NCBI GenBank assembly: GCA_034505955.1
Contig: JAPDQK010000020.1
Span: 1 to 64,000, forward strand
DNA: 64,000 bases
Source: Zhuqueibacter pondensis
GTDB lineage: Bacteria > Zhuqueibacterota > Zhuqueibacteria > Zhuqueibacterales > Zhuqueibacteraceae
Direction of reading: 5' to 3'
The position numbers and the translations under genes were made by a program. Each line of letters begins with the position of its first letter. Position 1 is the stretch's first letter. The notes beneath the pieces were generated by a model. That model worked only from the letters and a program-made list of their open reading frames with translations. It ran no database searches and was not told the DNA's origin. Shown here piece after piece: positions 52,829 through 62,158 of the stretch.

Positions 52829-53713
52829 ATGCCGCCACAAAAAGACTTGATCCGTTACTGCGAAGATGAATATACCGACCATTTAGTTTACCAAAAGCTC
52901 GCCAGCCGAGAAACCAATCCCGAGCGCCAGCAGATTCTCCACCAGCTCTCGCGCCAAGAAGAAGAGCATTACAAATTCTGGGAAGGCACCACCAACGGGC
53001 ATCGGCCACGACCCCGGCGTTTGTTCTTGCACTTCGTCGTGCTGTTGCGCTATTTCTTCGGCCTGACCTTTGCCGTCAAGTTCCTCGAGCGCCACGAAAA
53101 ACAGGTCATCGAAGAATACCGCCGGATTCGTCCGCATTTCGACGGCGACACCAGTGCGCGGCTGGAACAGATGATCGCCGATGAGGAACAACACGAAAAT
53201 TTCTTCATCAGCCAGATCAATGAAGGAGTGGTGAAATACCTTGGCTTCATCGTCCTGGGTTTGGCAGACGCCATCATCGAAATCACCGGCGTGCATGCAG
53301 GATTTCTCGGAGTCACCAGCTCGACCACGATGGCCGGCGTGGCGGGATTGATCGTCGGCTTTGCCGCAGCGATTTCGATGGGGACCGCCGCTTATCTGCA
53401 AGCCAAGCAAGGCACCGAACGCCACCCCTTGACCTCCGCGCTGATCACCGGGTTCTCTTACATCCTGGCGGTGGTCTTTCTCGCTCTGCCGTACTTTCTG
53501 ACGGTCCACATGCTGCTGGCATTTCTCATTTCTCTCGCCATGGCGATGTTGTTGACCGCCTATTTCACCTTTTACTCGGTCGTACTTTTTGAACGCCATT
53601 TCGGCAAAGAGTTTCTCGAGAGCACGGCGTTGACCCTCGGCACCGCTGTGGCCACTTATCTGTTCGGAGATTTTCTCGGCAGAATCTTCGGCATTCATCC
53701 CTACACGCAATAA
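52829..53713 (+). CDS. Membrane ferritin-like VIT1/CCC1 family protein (MbfA-like)
   Basis: A 294-residue protein. An N-terminal rubrerythrin/ferritin-like four-helix domain (1-140) shows iron-ligand residues in TDHLVYQKLASRE, LSRQEEEHYKFWE, FLERHEKQVIEEY and MIADEEQHENFF. The C-terminal half is a VIT1/CCC1-type transporter with five helices (LGLADAIIEITGVHAGFLGV, SMGTAAYLQAKQGTERHP). Related proteins export or sequester iron or manganese. CAGGAG precedes the ATG. It lies between a histidine kinase and an NtrC-type regulator, suggesting metal-dependent control (inference). Confidence 0.9.
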   Translation: MPPQKDLIRYCEDEYTDHLVYQKLASRETNPERQQILHQLSRQEEEHYKFWEGTTNGHRPRPRRLFLHFVVLLRYFFGLTFAVKFLERHEKQVIEEYRRIRPHFDGDTSARLEQMIADEEQHENFFISQINEGVVKYLGFIVLGLADAIIEITGVHAGFLGVTSSTTMAGVAGLIVGFAAAISMGTAAYLQAKQGTERHPLTSALITGFSYILAVVFLALPYFLTVHMLLAFLISLAMAMLLTAYFTFYSVVLFERHFGKEFLESTALTLGTAVATYLFGDFLGRIFGIHPYTQ

Positions 53714-53782
53714 GCCGGACGCCTCGGAAACAAACGAAAAACTCTTTACAGAACGCTTCGAGAATTACTGGAATCATCGAAC

Positions 53783-53992
53783 ATGATCACCAAGGACCTC
53801 TTGATCGAAGACCTCGTCCGCGAGTTACCGAAATCGGTTGGTTACCTGATGGAGAAGGGAATCAAATGCATCGCTTGCGGCGAACCGATTTGGGGGACCC
53901 TTGAAGATGCAGCAAAAGCAAAAGGGTTCACGGATGAGGACATCGACGCCTTTGTCGTTGAGCTGAATACCATGAGGCAAGAAAAAATTTGA
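53783..53992 (+). CDS. DUF1858-type small protein
   Basis: A 69-residue protein matching the DUF1858 pattern: ITKDLLIEDLVRELPKSVGY then the Cys motif KCIACGEPIWGTLEDAAKAK and a helical C terminus. Such domains (found alone or beside hybrid-cluster or ScdA-type proteins) are thought to bind a metal or Fe-S species through the two Cys. It sits 12 bases before the response regulator gene and 70 bases after the iron transporter gene. Confidence 0.82.
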   Translation: MITKDLLIEDLVRELPKSVGYLMEKGIKCIACGEPIWGTLEDAAKAKGFTDEDIDAFVVELNTMRQEKI

Positions 53993-54003
53993 TCGATCTT
54001 CCA

Positions 54004-55386
54004 ATGTCACATGCCCACTCATACCCTACAGGCGCCGCCATTCTCATCGTCGATGATGAGCCGGCACAAAGAGAAGTGCTTGCCGGCTATTTGAAAAAGC
54101 AGCGGCATACGGTTTGGGAAGCCGCCTCCGCTGCCGAGGCCCTGGCTCGTGTAAAACAGGAGATGGTGGACATCGTGCTCACCGATCTCAAAATGCCGGA
54201 TCGATCCGGCCTCGAGCTGCTCAAAGAAATTCGCGCGTTGAATCCAGAAATCACCGTCGTGATCATGACCGCATTCGGCACGATCGAAAACGCAGTGGCC
54301 GCGATGCGCGAAGGCGCTTACGATTATCTCAGCAAACCGATCGATCTCGAAGAGCTCGATTTGCTCATTCAGCGCATCGGCGAGCGCCGGCGCCTGATCT
54401 CGGAGAATCGCCTGCTCAAAGCGCAATTGGCTGAGAAATTCAAATTTACCGGCATCGTCTCGCAATCCGCAGCGATGGAAGAAGTACTGAACCTGGCCGG
54501 GCGTGTGGCCGAGAGTACCGCGACGGTGCTGATTCGCGGCGAGAGCGGCACGGGAAAAGAGCTGATTGCCAAAGCGATTCACTTCAGCAGCCCACGCAAA
54601 GACAAGCCCTTTATTGCGGTGAACTGTGCGGCGCTCAATGAGAATTTGTTGGAAAGCGAATTGTTCGGCCACGAGCGCGGCGCGTTCACTGGCGCGGACA
54701 AGCAGCGGCGCGGGCGCTTCGAGCTGGCCGACGGCGGTACGATTTTTCTGGACGAGATCGGCGATGTTCCGTTGGCGACCCAAGTCAAACTGTTGCGCGT
54801 TTTGCAAGAACATCAATTCGAGCGCGTCGGCGGCACGCAAACGATTCAAGTCGACGTCCGTGTGATTGCCGCGACCAATCGCAACCTGGAAGAGAAAATC
54901 AAAGAAGGGACATTTCGCGAGGATTTGTTTTATCGCTTGAACGTGGTGAGCATCGAGATTCCGCCGCTGCGCCAGCGCCGGGAGGACATCGCACCAGCCA
55001 TCGAATATTTCCTGCAAAAATACGCCACAGCAAACAAGAAGAAATCGCTGAGCCTCTCGAAAGAGGCGATGGACGTGTTGCTGCGTTACGATTATCCCGG
55101 CAATATGCGTGAACTGCAAAACCTCATCGAGCGCGCCGTTGTCCTCAGTCGCGGCGAGGTCATCACCACCGCCGATCTTCCGCTCCCCGTGAGAAATCTC
55201 ATCAGCGAGCAAACCGCGACGCCTCCCCAACCGGCGACACTTCCCGAGAGGGTCGAAGCCTTGGAAAAAGAAATGATTCTGGAGGCATTACAGCGCGCCG
55301 GCGGCAACCAATCGCAAGCCGCCAAAGCGCTCGGCATCTCGGAGAGAAATTTGCGTTATCGCTTGCAGAAGTGGGGAATGAAGTGA
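54004..55386 (+). CDS. Sigma-54-dependent response regulator (NtrC family)
   Basis: A 460-residue activator. The receiver has ILIVDDEPAQRE and the phospho-Asp in IVLTDLKMPDRSG. The AAA+ domain has Walker A RGESGTGKE, sigma-54 contact loop ERGAFTGADK and Walker B FLDEIGDVPLATQ. The Fis-type HTH is GNQSQAAKALGISERNLRYR. ATG 54004 is used; a TTG five codons upstream overlaps the DUF1858 gene. It probably pairs with the kinase at 50631. Confidence 0.95.
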   Translation: MSHAHSYPTGAAILIVDDEPAQREVLAGYLKKQRHTVWEAASAAEALARVKQEMVDIVLTDLKMPDRSGLELLKEIRALNPEITVVIMTAFGTIENAVAAMREGAYDYLSKPIDLEELDLLIQRIGERRRLISENRLLKAQLAEKFKFTGIVSQSAAMEEVLNLAGRVAESTATVLIRGESGTGKELIAKAIHFSSPRKDKPFIAVNCAALNENLLESELFGHERGAFTGADKQRRGRFELADGGTIFLDEIGDVPLATQVKLLRVLQEHQFERVGGTQTIQVDVRVIAATNRNLEEKIKEGTFREDLFYRLNVVSIEIPPLRQRREDIAPAIEYFLQKYATANKKKSLSLSKEAMDVLLRYDYPGNMRELQNLIERAVVLSRGEVITTADLPLPVRNLISEQTATPPQPATLPERVEALEKEMILEALQRAGGNQSQAAKALGISERNLRYRLQKWGMK

Positions 55387-55518
55387 AAGTGGCTGATAAC
55401 GATCAACAAGGCTATGCCTGTAAGGTAATCCTGTAAGCTAAAAAAACGTTTTCTCATGGGAAGTTCATAGTACGGCAACTTACAGGCGTAGTCAGCGTTT
55501 TTTCAAAATGATTGGAGC

Positions 55519-55547
55519 TTGCAATTTGATCGAAGATTGAGTATCTT
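55519..55547 (+). promoter_or_regulatory. Possible sigma-70 promoter before the DUF5678 gene
   Basis: TTGCAA (55519-55524) and TATCTT (55542-55547) are 17 bases apart, 54 bases before the ATG at 55601. Each hexamer keeps four of six consensus bases, so support is moderate. Confidence 0.35.
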
Positions 55548-55600
55548 TGGTTAGATTGCCGTATAAGTGGTTTCAATCGTTCAATTTTTTGAGGTGCTGC

Positions 55601-55858
55601 ATGACAACTGCCCGAACTGTCAAAATCGAAAAAGACCGCCCGCCCAGACTCACACGCCAATTTCTGCGTGACCGGCAATGGGTTGCTGATCACATGCAAG
55701 AATTGGTGGAAAAATATCCAGATCAGTGGATCATGGTTTACAAAGGGGAGGTCATAGCTCATGGCGAAGAAGTATGGTCAAAGTGGAGAAAAGCAGATGA
55801 GCTGGGCTTGGAACAACCATATATTAGCCTGATTGAAAGAGAGGTTCATGTCTACTAA
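55601..55858 (+). CDS. DUF5678-type small protein
   Basis: An 85-residue protein fitting the DUF5678 pattern: DRQWVADHMQELVEKYPDQW then IMVYKGEVIAHGEEVWSKWR, with a C-terminal PYISLIEREVHVY. The N terminus is basic. GAGGTG precedes ATG 55601. It overlaps the next gene by 11 bases, so the two are translationally coupled. DUF5678 proteins have no known function. Confidence 0.78.
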   Translation: MTTARTVKIEKDRPPRLTRQFLRDRQWVADHMQELVEKYPDQWIMVYKGEVIAHGEEVWSKWRKADELGLEQPYISLIEREVHVY

Positions 55859-56324
55859 AATACGCCTCTATTGGCGAACCGGCCTTGATCGGAGGCATTT
55901 GGCCAGTGGCGTTCATGTCCGCATCATTCGCCTTTACGTTCCTGTTTCTTTCAGCGAGCCAACAGGATGGTCACGTCCTTATGATGCCGTCATTGATACC
56001 GGAAGCCCGTTGACAGTAATCCCAAAGAACGTTTGGCAGACGATTCAAATTGTCCAGCATCTATCGGACTTGGTTCCTTTGGGAGGTGTAGGAAAAGGCG
56101 TTTTATGGGCGCGGTTGGCCAAGATCGAGCTTGCCTTGTTGGGCACCCGCAAAGAGATGGTGCAACTGGCTATCAAAGCTTACTTGGCTGAAGATGATAC
56201 CGTGCCACTCCTTTTGGGTGTTGAAGACCTTCTCACCAATGCCCGCCTCGTTTGTGATTATTCGCAGAGGAAAGCCTTTTTGCAAGCTACGCCTGTAGAG
56301 CTGCGCCCGTATAGGGTCGCGTGA
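55848..56324 (+). CDS. Retropepsin-like aspartic protease
   Basis: A 158-residue protein with one aspartic-protease motif YDAVIDTGSPLTVIP (Asp-Thr-Gly near 52-54) followed by the hydrophobic flap-like part LVPLGGVGKGVLWARLAK and a C-terminal VPLLLGVEDLLTNARLV, the second hydrophobic-Gly motif of retropepsins. One motif means it should act as a homodimer. There is no signal peptide. ATG 55848 follows GAGAGG; the TTG further upstream is not used. It is coupled to the DUF5678 gene. Targets are unknown. Confidence 0.8.
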   Translation: MSTKIRLYWRTGLDRRHLASGVHVRIIRLYVPVSFSEPTGWSRPYDAVIDTGSPLTVIPKNVWQTIQIVQHLSDLVPLGGVGKGVLWARLAKIELALLGTRKEMVQLAIKAYLAEDDTVPLLLGVEDLLTNARLVCDYSQRKAFLQATPVELRPYRVA

Positions 56325-56554
56325 ATTTGTCCCTCCTCATTGATCCTCCCGCATTCCTTCAACTCTGCCGGTACTAAAATAACATCATTGACTCTGCAAA
56401 GCACGTCAAGGAAGAGGTGACAGAACTTATGATGCGTTTTTGCATCATTTTAGGATTTCAGATTCCCCGTGCCCTACGGGCGTAGCCATGCGGCGGTTCA
56501 GGTACGAACGCTCGTAGCATGTGGGGATGAGGTAACGACAAGAGCCCAAATCGG

Positions 56555-59440
56555 ATGTCTACGGTGGAAATCCGTCCAGATGTTCAGGAAAGGGTTGGGA
56601 CTCTCTCCCATGGCTTAAATGGGAAAATGTGCCTTGAAGATTCACGTGGTCGAGTAAACTATACTCCAAGACAGCGTGACGCAATCTCAACCACAGATCA
56701 AAACCTCCAGATCATTGCCTGCGCTGGTTCTGGCAAAACCCAGATCATTTCTGCTCGCATCGTCGAGATTCTCAAAAGAAAAAAAGCAGAGGGGATCAAG
56801 CCTGCAAACATCGTTGCCTTCACGTTTACTGAAAAAGCCGCCGGCGAATTGAAAGACCGCATTCATCGCCTCTGCAGGGAAGAGCTGGGATCCGATCTCG
56901 GACTGGCAGAAATGTTTGTCGGCACGATTCACGGCTATTGCCTTCATCTCCTGCAATCTCCCCCGCTTTACAAATTTCTGAAATATTCGGTTTTGAACGA
57001 GGTGCAGCAGCGCTTGCTGATTGACAAATACAGCAAACAAAGCGGGCTGACGGAAACGCCTTTACTGAAGGGTGGAACACTCGAGCGCTGGAAAGATTCC
57101 AAGCTCTATCAACAACTCATCGGCATCATTGGCGAAGGCAGCGTTGATTTGCGGAGGGTGCCGGCAGGTGTCAAAGCGGCCGTGCAAAAATACCGTAAGC
57201 TTCTCGAAGAACAACGTTATTTGGATTACACGACCATCATTGCAGAGGCCCTTGCCGAGCTGAGAAGTAACCGCACCTTGCGCGACAAGCTCGCCGCCGA
57301 GCTGAAGTATCTCGTGGTCGACGAATATCAAGATGTCAACCCCCTGCAAGAGATGTTGATCCGCGAGTTGCATGCGCTCGGCGCGAATCTCTGCGTTGTC
57401 GGCGACGATGACCAAACCATCTATGCCTGGCGCGGCAGCGAAGTCGGCAATATTGTCCATTTTGCGAAGCGATATCCCGATGTCAGGCAGATCGCGCTCA
57501 ACGAAAATTTTCGCAGCAGCACGGGGATCATCCACGCGGCGCGCCAGATCATCGAGAAAAATCCCGAACGGCTTCCCAAGCAAATGGCGAGCACCGAGGC
57601 CCAATCTTATGAGCGCGGCAATCTCCTGGCGCTGAGCTTCAAAAATCCAGCGCACGAGGCTGCTTGGATCGCCCAAAAGATCAAATCTCTTCACGGCATT
57701 ACCTATAAGGACAAACCCGAGGCTGAACCTCGCGGCCTTGCCTTTTCCGATTTTGCCATTTTGTTGCGCAGCGTGCGCAAGGATGCCAAGCCTATTATAG
57801 AAGCCCTCGCTGCGGCTGGCATTCCCTATCTCGTCGGTGGTGTCAATGAGCTTTTCGATACGCCCGAGATCAAGGCCATGCAAGCGGTCTTTTTCTTTTT
57901 GGCTGATTTTTCTCCGCCGGAGCAGTCCATCATCGATGCTGAAGAACTTGCCAGGCTCATCTCGCAAGCCAAGCTCGGGTTGGAATCCCACCAAATTTCT
58001 GCGGGCATCAGATTCTTGCAGGAAAAGAAGGCGAAAATCGGCAGGCAAATGCAGGCGGAGTTGTATCTCCAGCGCGTCTATTTGGATTTTCTCGAACAGA
58101 TCGGTCTGCGCGAAGAAAACATCGGCGGCGCTCTCAACGGCACGAGTCGGGGTGAAATGGTTTACTACAATCTCGGAAAATTCAGTCAGGTCATTTCCGA
58201 CTTCGAGCAAATCCATTTCAAAACCTCGCCAGCGGAGCTGTATCCGGCCTTTGCCAAATTTCTGTACCACAATGCTCCGGACTATTATCCCGAAGGCTGG
58301 GAAGAAGCAGGATATGCCAAACCGGATGCGGTGCAAATTATGACCGTCCACAAGGCCAAGGGCATGCAATGGCCGGTGGTGTTTGTGCCTTGTCTGAGAA
58401 AGAACCGTTTTCCCTCGAAGAGGCACGGCGGGCGCACGGTGTGGCATGTTCTTCCGGAAGAAAGCGTCAAGAATGCCGAGCGTTACAAAGGAACGGAAGA
58501 AGATGAACGCCGGCTGTTTTATGTTGCGCTCACCCGCGCCGAGAAATATTTGTTCTGCTCCTGGTCGCCGATCCCCGGGAACAGCCAGCAACAAAGGGTC
58601 TCGCCTTTCTTTCAGGAATTGACCAGCAGCCAATATGTCTTGACCGCTGAGCCGCAACTGCCGCCTCCAGCACGAATCCCTGCCAAACCGCGCCAAAGCC
58701 AGGTGGCGCTCACGCTCACGTTCAGCGAGCTGAAGTATTATTTCGAATGCCCTTATTTGTTCAAGCTGCGTTTCTTGTACGGCTTCAATGCGCCCATCGA
58801 CCAGGCGCTGGGTTATGGCAAATCCCTTCATAATGCCTTGGTTGAAATTCATGCCGAATCGCTCAAAGGCAGGATTCCCGACCTCGACGATATTCCGAAA
58901 CTCGTTGATGCGCATCTTCATCTGCCTTTCGCTTTTCCCGCGATGAAGGAGGATTTATGGCAGGCGGCCCGCTTCGCCCTGTCGCGTTACCTGCGCGAAC
59001 AGCGTGACACGTTGAACAAACTCGAGCATATCGAAAAGGTCATCGAGCTGAAGCTGGCCGACGGCATCGTTGTCAACGGCCGCATCGATCTGATCAGACG
59101 AACCGACACCAATGAAATGGTGATCGTCGATTTCAAGTCGAATAGACGTGCTCAAACCGAGGAAGTCACTCAAAAGCAGCTTCATGTTTATGCCGTCGGC
59201 TACCAACAGCTTACCGGAAAACTGGCGGATTTGATCGAAGTGCACAATCTCGACGAGGGCGGGGCAAAACGTGAGGTGGTGGATGAAAGACTCATCGTCA
59301 CCACGCTGAACACGGTTATCGAAGCCGGTCAAAAGCTGCGGCAGAATCATCTTCCGCGTCTCGAAAGCTTTTGTGACAAATGCGCGGGGTGTGACTTGCT
59401 GGGAATATGCCGCGAGAGAAATGGGGAGTGGATAATCTGA
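56555..59440 (+). CDS. UvrD-family helicase fused to RecB-like nuclease with Fe-S motif
   Basis: A 961-residue DNA helicase-nuclease. Walker A CAGSGKT at 56-62, motif Ia FTFTEKAAGELKDRI, Walker B DEYQD at 256-260, motif III GDDDQTIYAWRGSEVGNI, motif V MTVHKAKGMQWPVVFVP, motif VI LFYVALTRAEKYLF. The C terminus from about 730 holds a PD-(D/E)xK nuclease (NGRIDLIRR, VIVDFKSNRRAQ) and four Cys for an Fe-S cluster: FECPYLFKLRF and CAGCDLLGIC, the C-x2-C-x5-C spacing of AddB. It may process DNA ends like a one-chain AddAB or act in defence. An ATG 24 codons later is an alternative start. Confidence 0.93.
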   Translation: MSTVEIRPDVQERVGTLSHGLNGKMCLEDSRGRVNYTPRQRDAISTTDQNLQIIACAGSGKTQIISARIVEILKRKKAEGIKPANIVAFTFTEKAAGELKDRIHRLCREELGSDLGLAEMFVGTIHGYCLHLLQSPPLYKFLKYSVLNEVQQRLLIDKYSKQSGLTETPLLKGGTLERWKDSKLYQQLIGIIGEGSVDLRRVPAGVKAAVQKYRKLLEEQRYLDYTTIIAEALAELRSNRTLRDKLAAELKYLVVDEYQDVNPLQEMLIRELHALGANLCVVGDDDQTIYAWRGSEVGNIVHFAKRYPDVRQIALNENFRSSTGIIHAARQIIEKNPERLPKQMASTEAQSYERGNLLALSFKNPAHEAAWIAQKIKSLHGITYKDKPEAEPRGLAFSDFAILLRSVRKDAKPIIEALAAAGIPYLVGGVNELFDTPEIKAMQAVFFFLADFSPPEQSIIDAEELARLISQAKLGLESHQISAGIRFLQEKKAKIGRQMQAELYLQRVYLDFLEQIGLREENIGGALNGTSRGEMVYYNLGKFSQVISDFEQIHFKTSPAELYPAFAKFLYHNAPDYYPEGWEEAGYAKPDAVQIMTVHKAKGMQWPVVFVPCLRKNRFPSKRHGGRTVWHVLPEESVKNAERYKGTEEDERRLFYVALTRAEKYLFCSWSPIPGNSQQQRVSPFFQELTSSQYVLTAEPQLPPPARIPAKPRQSQVALTLTFSELKYYFECPYLFKLRFLYGFNAPIDQALGYGKSLHNALVEIHAESLKGRIPDLDDIPKLVDAHLHLPFAFPAMKEDLWQAARFALSRYLREQRDTLNKLEHIEKVIELKLADGIVVNGRIDLIRRTDTNEMVIVDFKSNRRAQTEEVTQKQLHVYAVGYQQLTGKLADLIEVHNLDEGGAKREVVDERLIVTTLNTVIEAGQKLRQNHLPRLESFCDKCAGCDLLGICRERNGEWII

Positions 59441-59564
59441 AACCACCGTCCGGACGGTGAATACGGAATATGATGCCGCCCACAAATTCAGGAGCGGAAA
59501 GAATCTTTTTTCGAATGATTGAAAAATGCGAAGTCCGATCCTGCCGCGGGATAGGGTTGGACTT

Positions 59565-59771
59565 GTCCCGAAGGGACAGCCTGAAAATAGCCCAGAGATT
59601 CATCTCTGGGAATGAGAGACACATAAACCCTCGTGAGTCCCGTGAGGGACGAATGAAATTCACATGCCAGCATGAGGTTTCAATCGTCCCTTGCGGGGAC
59701 TCGTACAAATCTCATGCTACATTTTCCCACCAATGAATTGGTGGGCTAGTTTCATACGTCCCTTTCGGGAC
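59565..59771 (+). repeat. Array of small hairpins (GTCCC-GGGAC type)
   Basis: Six perfect or near-perfect hairpins follow one another: GTCCCGAAGGGAC (59565-59577), CCCAGAGATTCATCTCTGGG (59591-59610), GTCCCGTGAGGGAC (59637-59650), GTCCCTTGCGGGGAC (59686-59700), CCCACCAATGAATTGGTGGG (59726-59745) and GTCCCTTTCGGGAC (59758-59771). There is no gene between 59441 and 59831. It may be a REP-type array or the relic of an IS200/IS605-like element. Confidence 0.7.
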
Positions 59772-59831
59772 TGGTCAGGATGACACCATTTGGCAGACAC
59801 CACGAACTTGCAACAGAGAAGGAATCGCATC

Positions 59832-62046
59832 ATGCCCAAAAGAAGCACCAGCTATAAAATTGATGCCAGAAAAATCCACAAGAAGAATGGCAATCATCGC
59901 AAAGTCACCCGTTATACCCACGAACACATCAAAGAACCGCGCACGCCGGAAACGGGGCATACGCCGCTGCTGCCCGCCAATGAGCAGATTGTCACTCTGC
60001 CAATGGACAACGGCTGGACGGATGCTATCAAAGTGGGGAAGTTGGAAAACGGCAATGGCCATCCGGTGGTGCTCGATATGGACCCGGCAGTGGATCCTGT
60101 GCTCTTTTGGGCGGGCAAGCGCAATAAACGCGACATTCCGGTGCTGCCTCTGCAGCGCAATGAGATTGTTTCCGAGTCGCGCATTGCGCAGATTATTGAA
60201 CGCGCGAAAGAAGCGGCTTACGAGAAATCTGGAAAAGCCCGTCAGGGCCATCTCTTTGCTGACTTGGAAAAAGCGCTGCGTGAAAGTGAAAAGGGCAAGC
60301 GGGTGGAGTTTTACACCCACGAAGAAGGCTGGAAGAACAAGCTCATCTGCGGGGACTCACTGCAAGTGATGGAATCACTGCTGCACTATGAAGGCTTGCG
60401 TGGCAAAGTGCAGATGATTTACCTCGACCCGCCGTATGGCATCAAATACAACTCAAATTTTCAGCAGCGAATTGACTCCACGCAAAACGATGAGAAAGAC
60501 CAAGCCGATGATGTGCTGACGATCAAGGCGTTTCGTGATACGTGGGCGCTGGGGATTCATTCTTATTTGTCCTATTTGCAGGAGCGCCTTTATCTTTGCC
60601 GAGAGCTAATGACAGAGTCGGGCTCAGTTTTCGTGCAAATCAGCGATGAAAACGTTCATCGTGTACGCAACTTATTGGATGAAGTATTCGGCGCAGCAAA
60701 TTTTGTAAGTCTGATAACGTTCCGAAAAACAACAGGCGTTCAAAGTACCTACGTTGCTTCAGTCTCCGATTATTTGATTTGGTATGCCAAGGACAAACAA
60801 CAGGGAAAATTCCGAAACCTGTTTCGGGAAAAAACGATTGATGAAAACTACCGTTACGTCGAACTTGTTGATGGGGAAAGAAGAAAGCTCACAGAAGAAG
60901 AATTTGATGGTAGAAGGGAAATCCCAGCAGACGCTAGAGTATTTAGGTTTGATCACTTGCTTTCCTCGGGGCCAAGCGGCCAGCCACAGGAGTTTATACT
61001 TGAAGGTAAAAAATATATACCACCTGCTGGAAATCATTGGAAAACGTCAGTGGAAGGCCTAAAAGTATTAGCTGCTGCAAGACGCATTGTAGCTCGAGGG
61101 AATACGCTGAATTATATTCGCTACCTCCAATCTCGAACCCGAAAAAGTCGAACTCGTCGATCAACCCGAAATTGACAAAACCGCCATCCGCGTCACCGGC
61201 CCATTCGAAGTGATGACTCTCGGTCGCTATTCGCCCGAAGATTGGAAAGGTTATCTCACTGAAAGCGGCAAGCTCGAAAACTATATCACCGTCATTTGTC
61301 GCTTGTATCGGAAGGATGTTTCTCTGCAAGGTGCGAGTGGTTTGGTGCATGCCATTGCGGAATCAGAGAAAGAAAAAATCGCGCTCTCGGTTGGCCCGCT
61401 CACCGGTCGGGTGACGGCACGGCAAATCAATGACGCGGTTCAGGATGCGCTCGCTTTGGGCGTTTCCGAAATTCACATTGTTGCCTGCGGCTCCACGTTC
61501 CGTTTGGGATGGGCTTTCGAAGCCAATGTCGGCGAGGTCAAATCACAGCTCGAAGCGCGCGAGAAGGTGAAGGCCGGAGGTCCTGTAAGGATCGAGCTGA
61601 TCATGATCCGGCCTGATACACTGTCCGAGGGACTTAAAGTTACCCAGCCCGACATGCTCTTTTCGCCGTTGGCGTTGCCAGACATCGAGGTGAAAATCAA
61701 AAACGGCAATGGCAAAGAGAAAGAAGTCATAGTCACACTCAAAGGCGTGGGCGTGTTCGACCGCAAGAAGCGGGAAACGCGGTATTATCCGGCAGACAAG
61801 GGGTATGTCGCCGCGTGGTATTTGGATGAAGATTACGACGGCGATTGCTTTGTCGATTGCCAGATGTTCTTCGATTTCAAGAAGAAGCCCAATCTCAAAG
61901 CCGCCTTAAAAGCGGAAATCGATTCGGATGAATTCGAGCTGCAATTGACCTCGCAGCCTTTTCCCGTTGGGAAATACAAGCGCATCGCGGTCAAGGTGGT
62001 GGATGTTTATGGGAATGAATCGACGCTCGTGAAAAACTTGCCCTAA
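59832..62046 (+). pseudogene. DNA methyltransferase of a Type III-like system, internally deleted
   Basis: The first part (59832-61175, 447 residues) is an N6-adenine methyltransferase: GDSLQVMESLLHYEGLRGKV, catalytic motif YLDPPYGIKYNSNFQ (DPPY at 199-202) and SVFVQISDENVHRVRNLLDE. It ends with RRIVARGNTLNYIRYL and then a frame change. In a second frame from about 61129 to 62046 it continues LEPEKVELVDQPEIDK, AIRVTGPFEVMTLGRYSPED and a normal C terminus. The segment that should lie between, with the AdoMet-binding DPTCGSGTT-type motif, is absent. The enzyme should be inactive. GAAGGA precedes ATG 59832. Confidence 0.8.
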
Positions 62047-62158
62047 AGGCTGCGCCTGCAAGGGCCCTTTAGTGGCTTGAGGCTTCAAGTGAAATTTTGA
62101 TATGTATGGAATCGGCTTCGTCCGGAGGGGTGTATATTATGCCGGCGGGAAATCAGTT

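Noticed and set aside
55404..55503. CTATGCCTGTAAG and CTTACAGGCGTAG as a terminator after the NtrC-type gene
   Set aside because: The arms pair but lie far apart, and the T/A runs are on the wrong side for a terminator.
57062..58921. 619-codon frame antisense to the helicase-nuclease gene
   Set aside because: Lies wholly within a gene with all expected helicase motifs; GC-skewed codons make long antisense frames.
59565..59771. Hairpin array as CRISPR
   Set aside because: Repeats are short, differ in sequence and spacing, and no cas gene is nearby.
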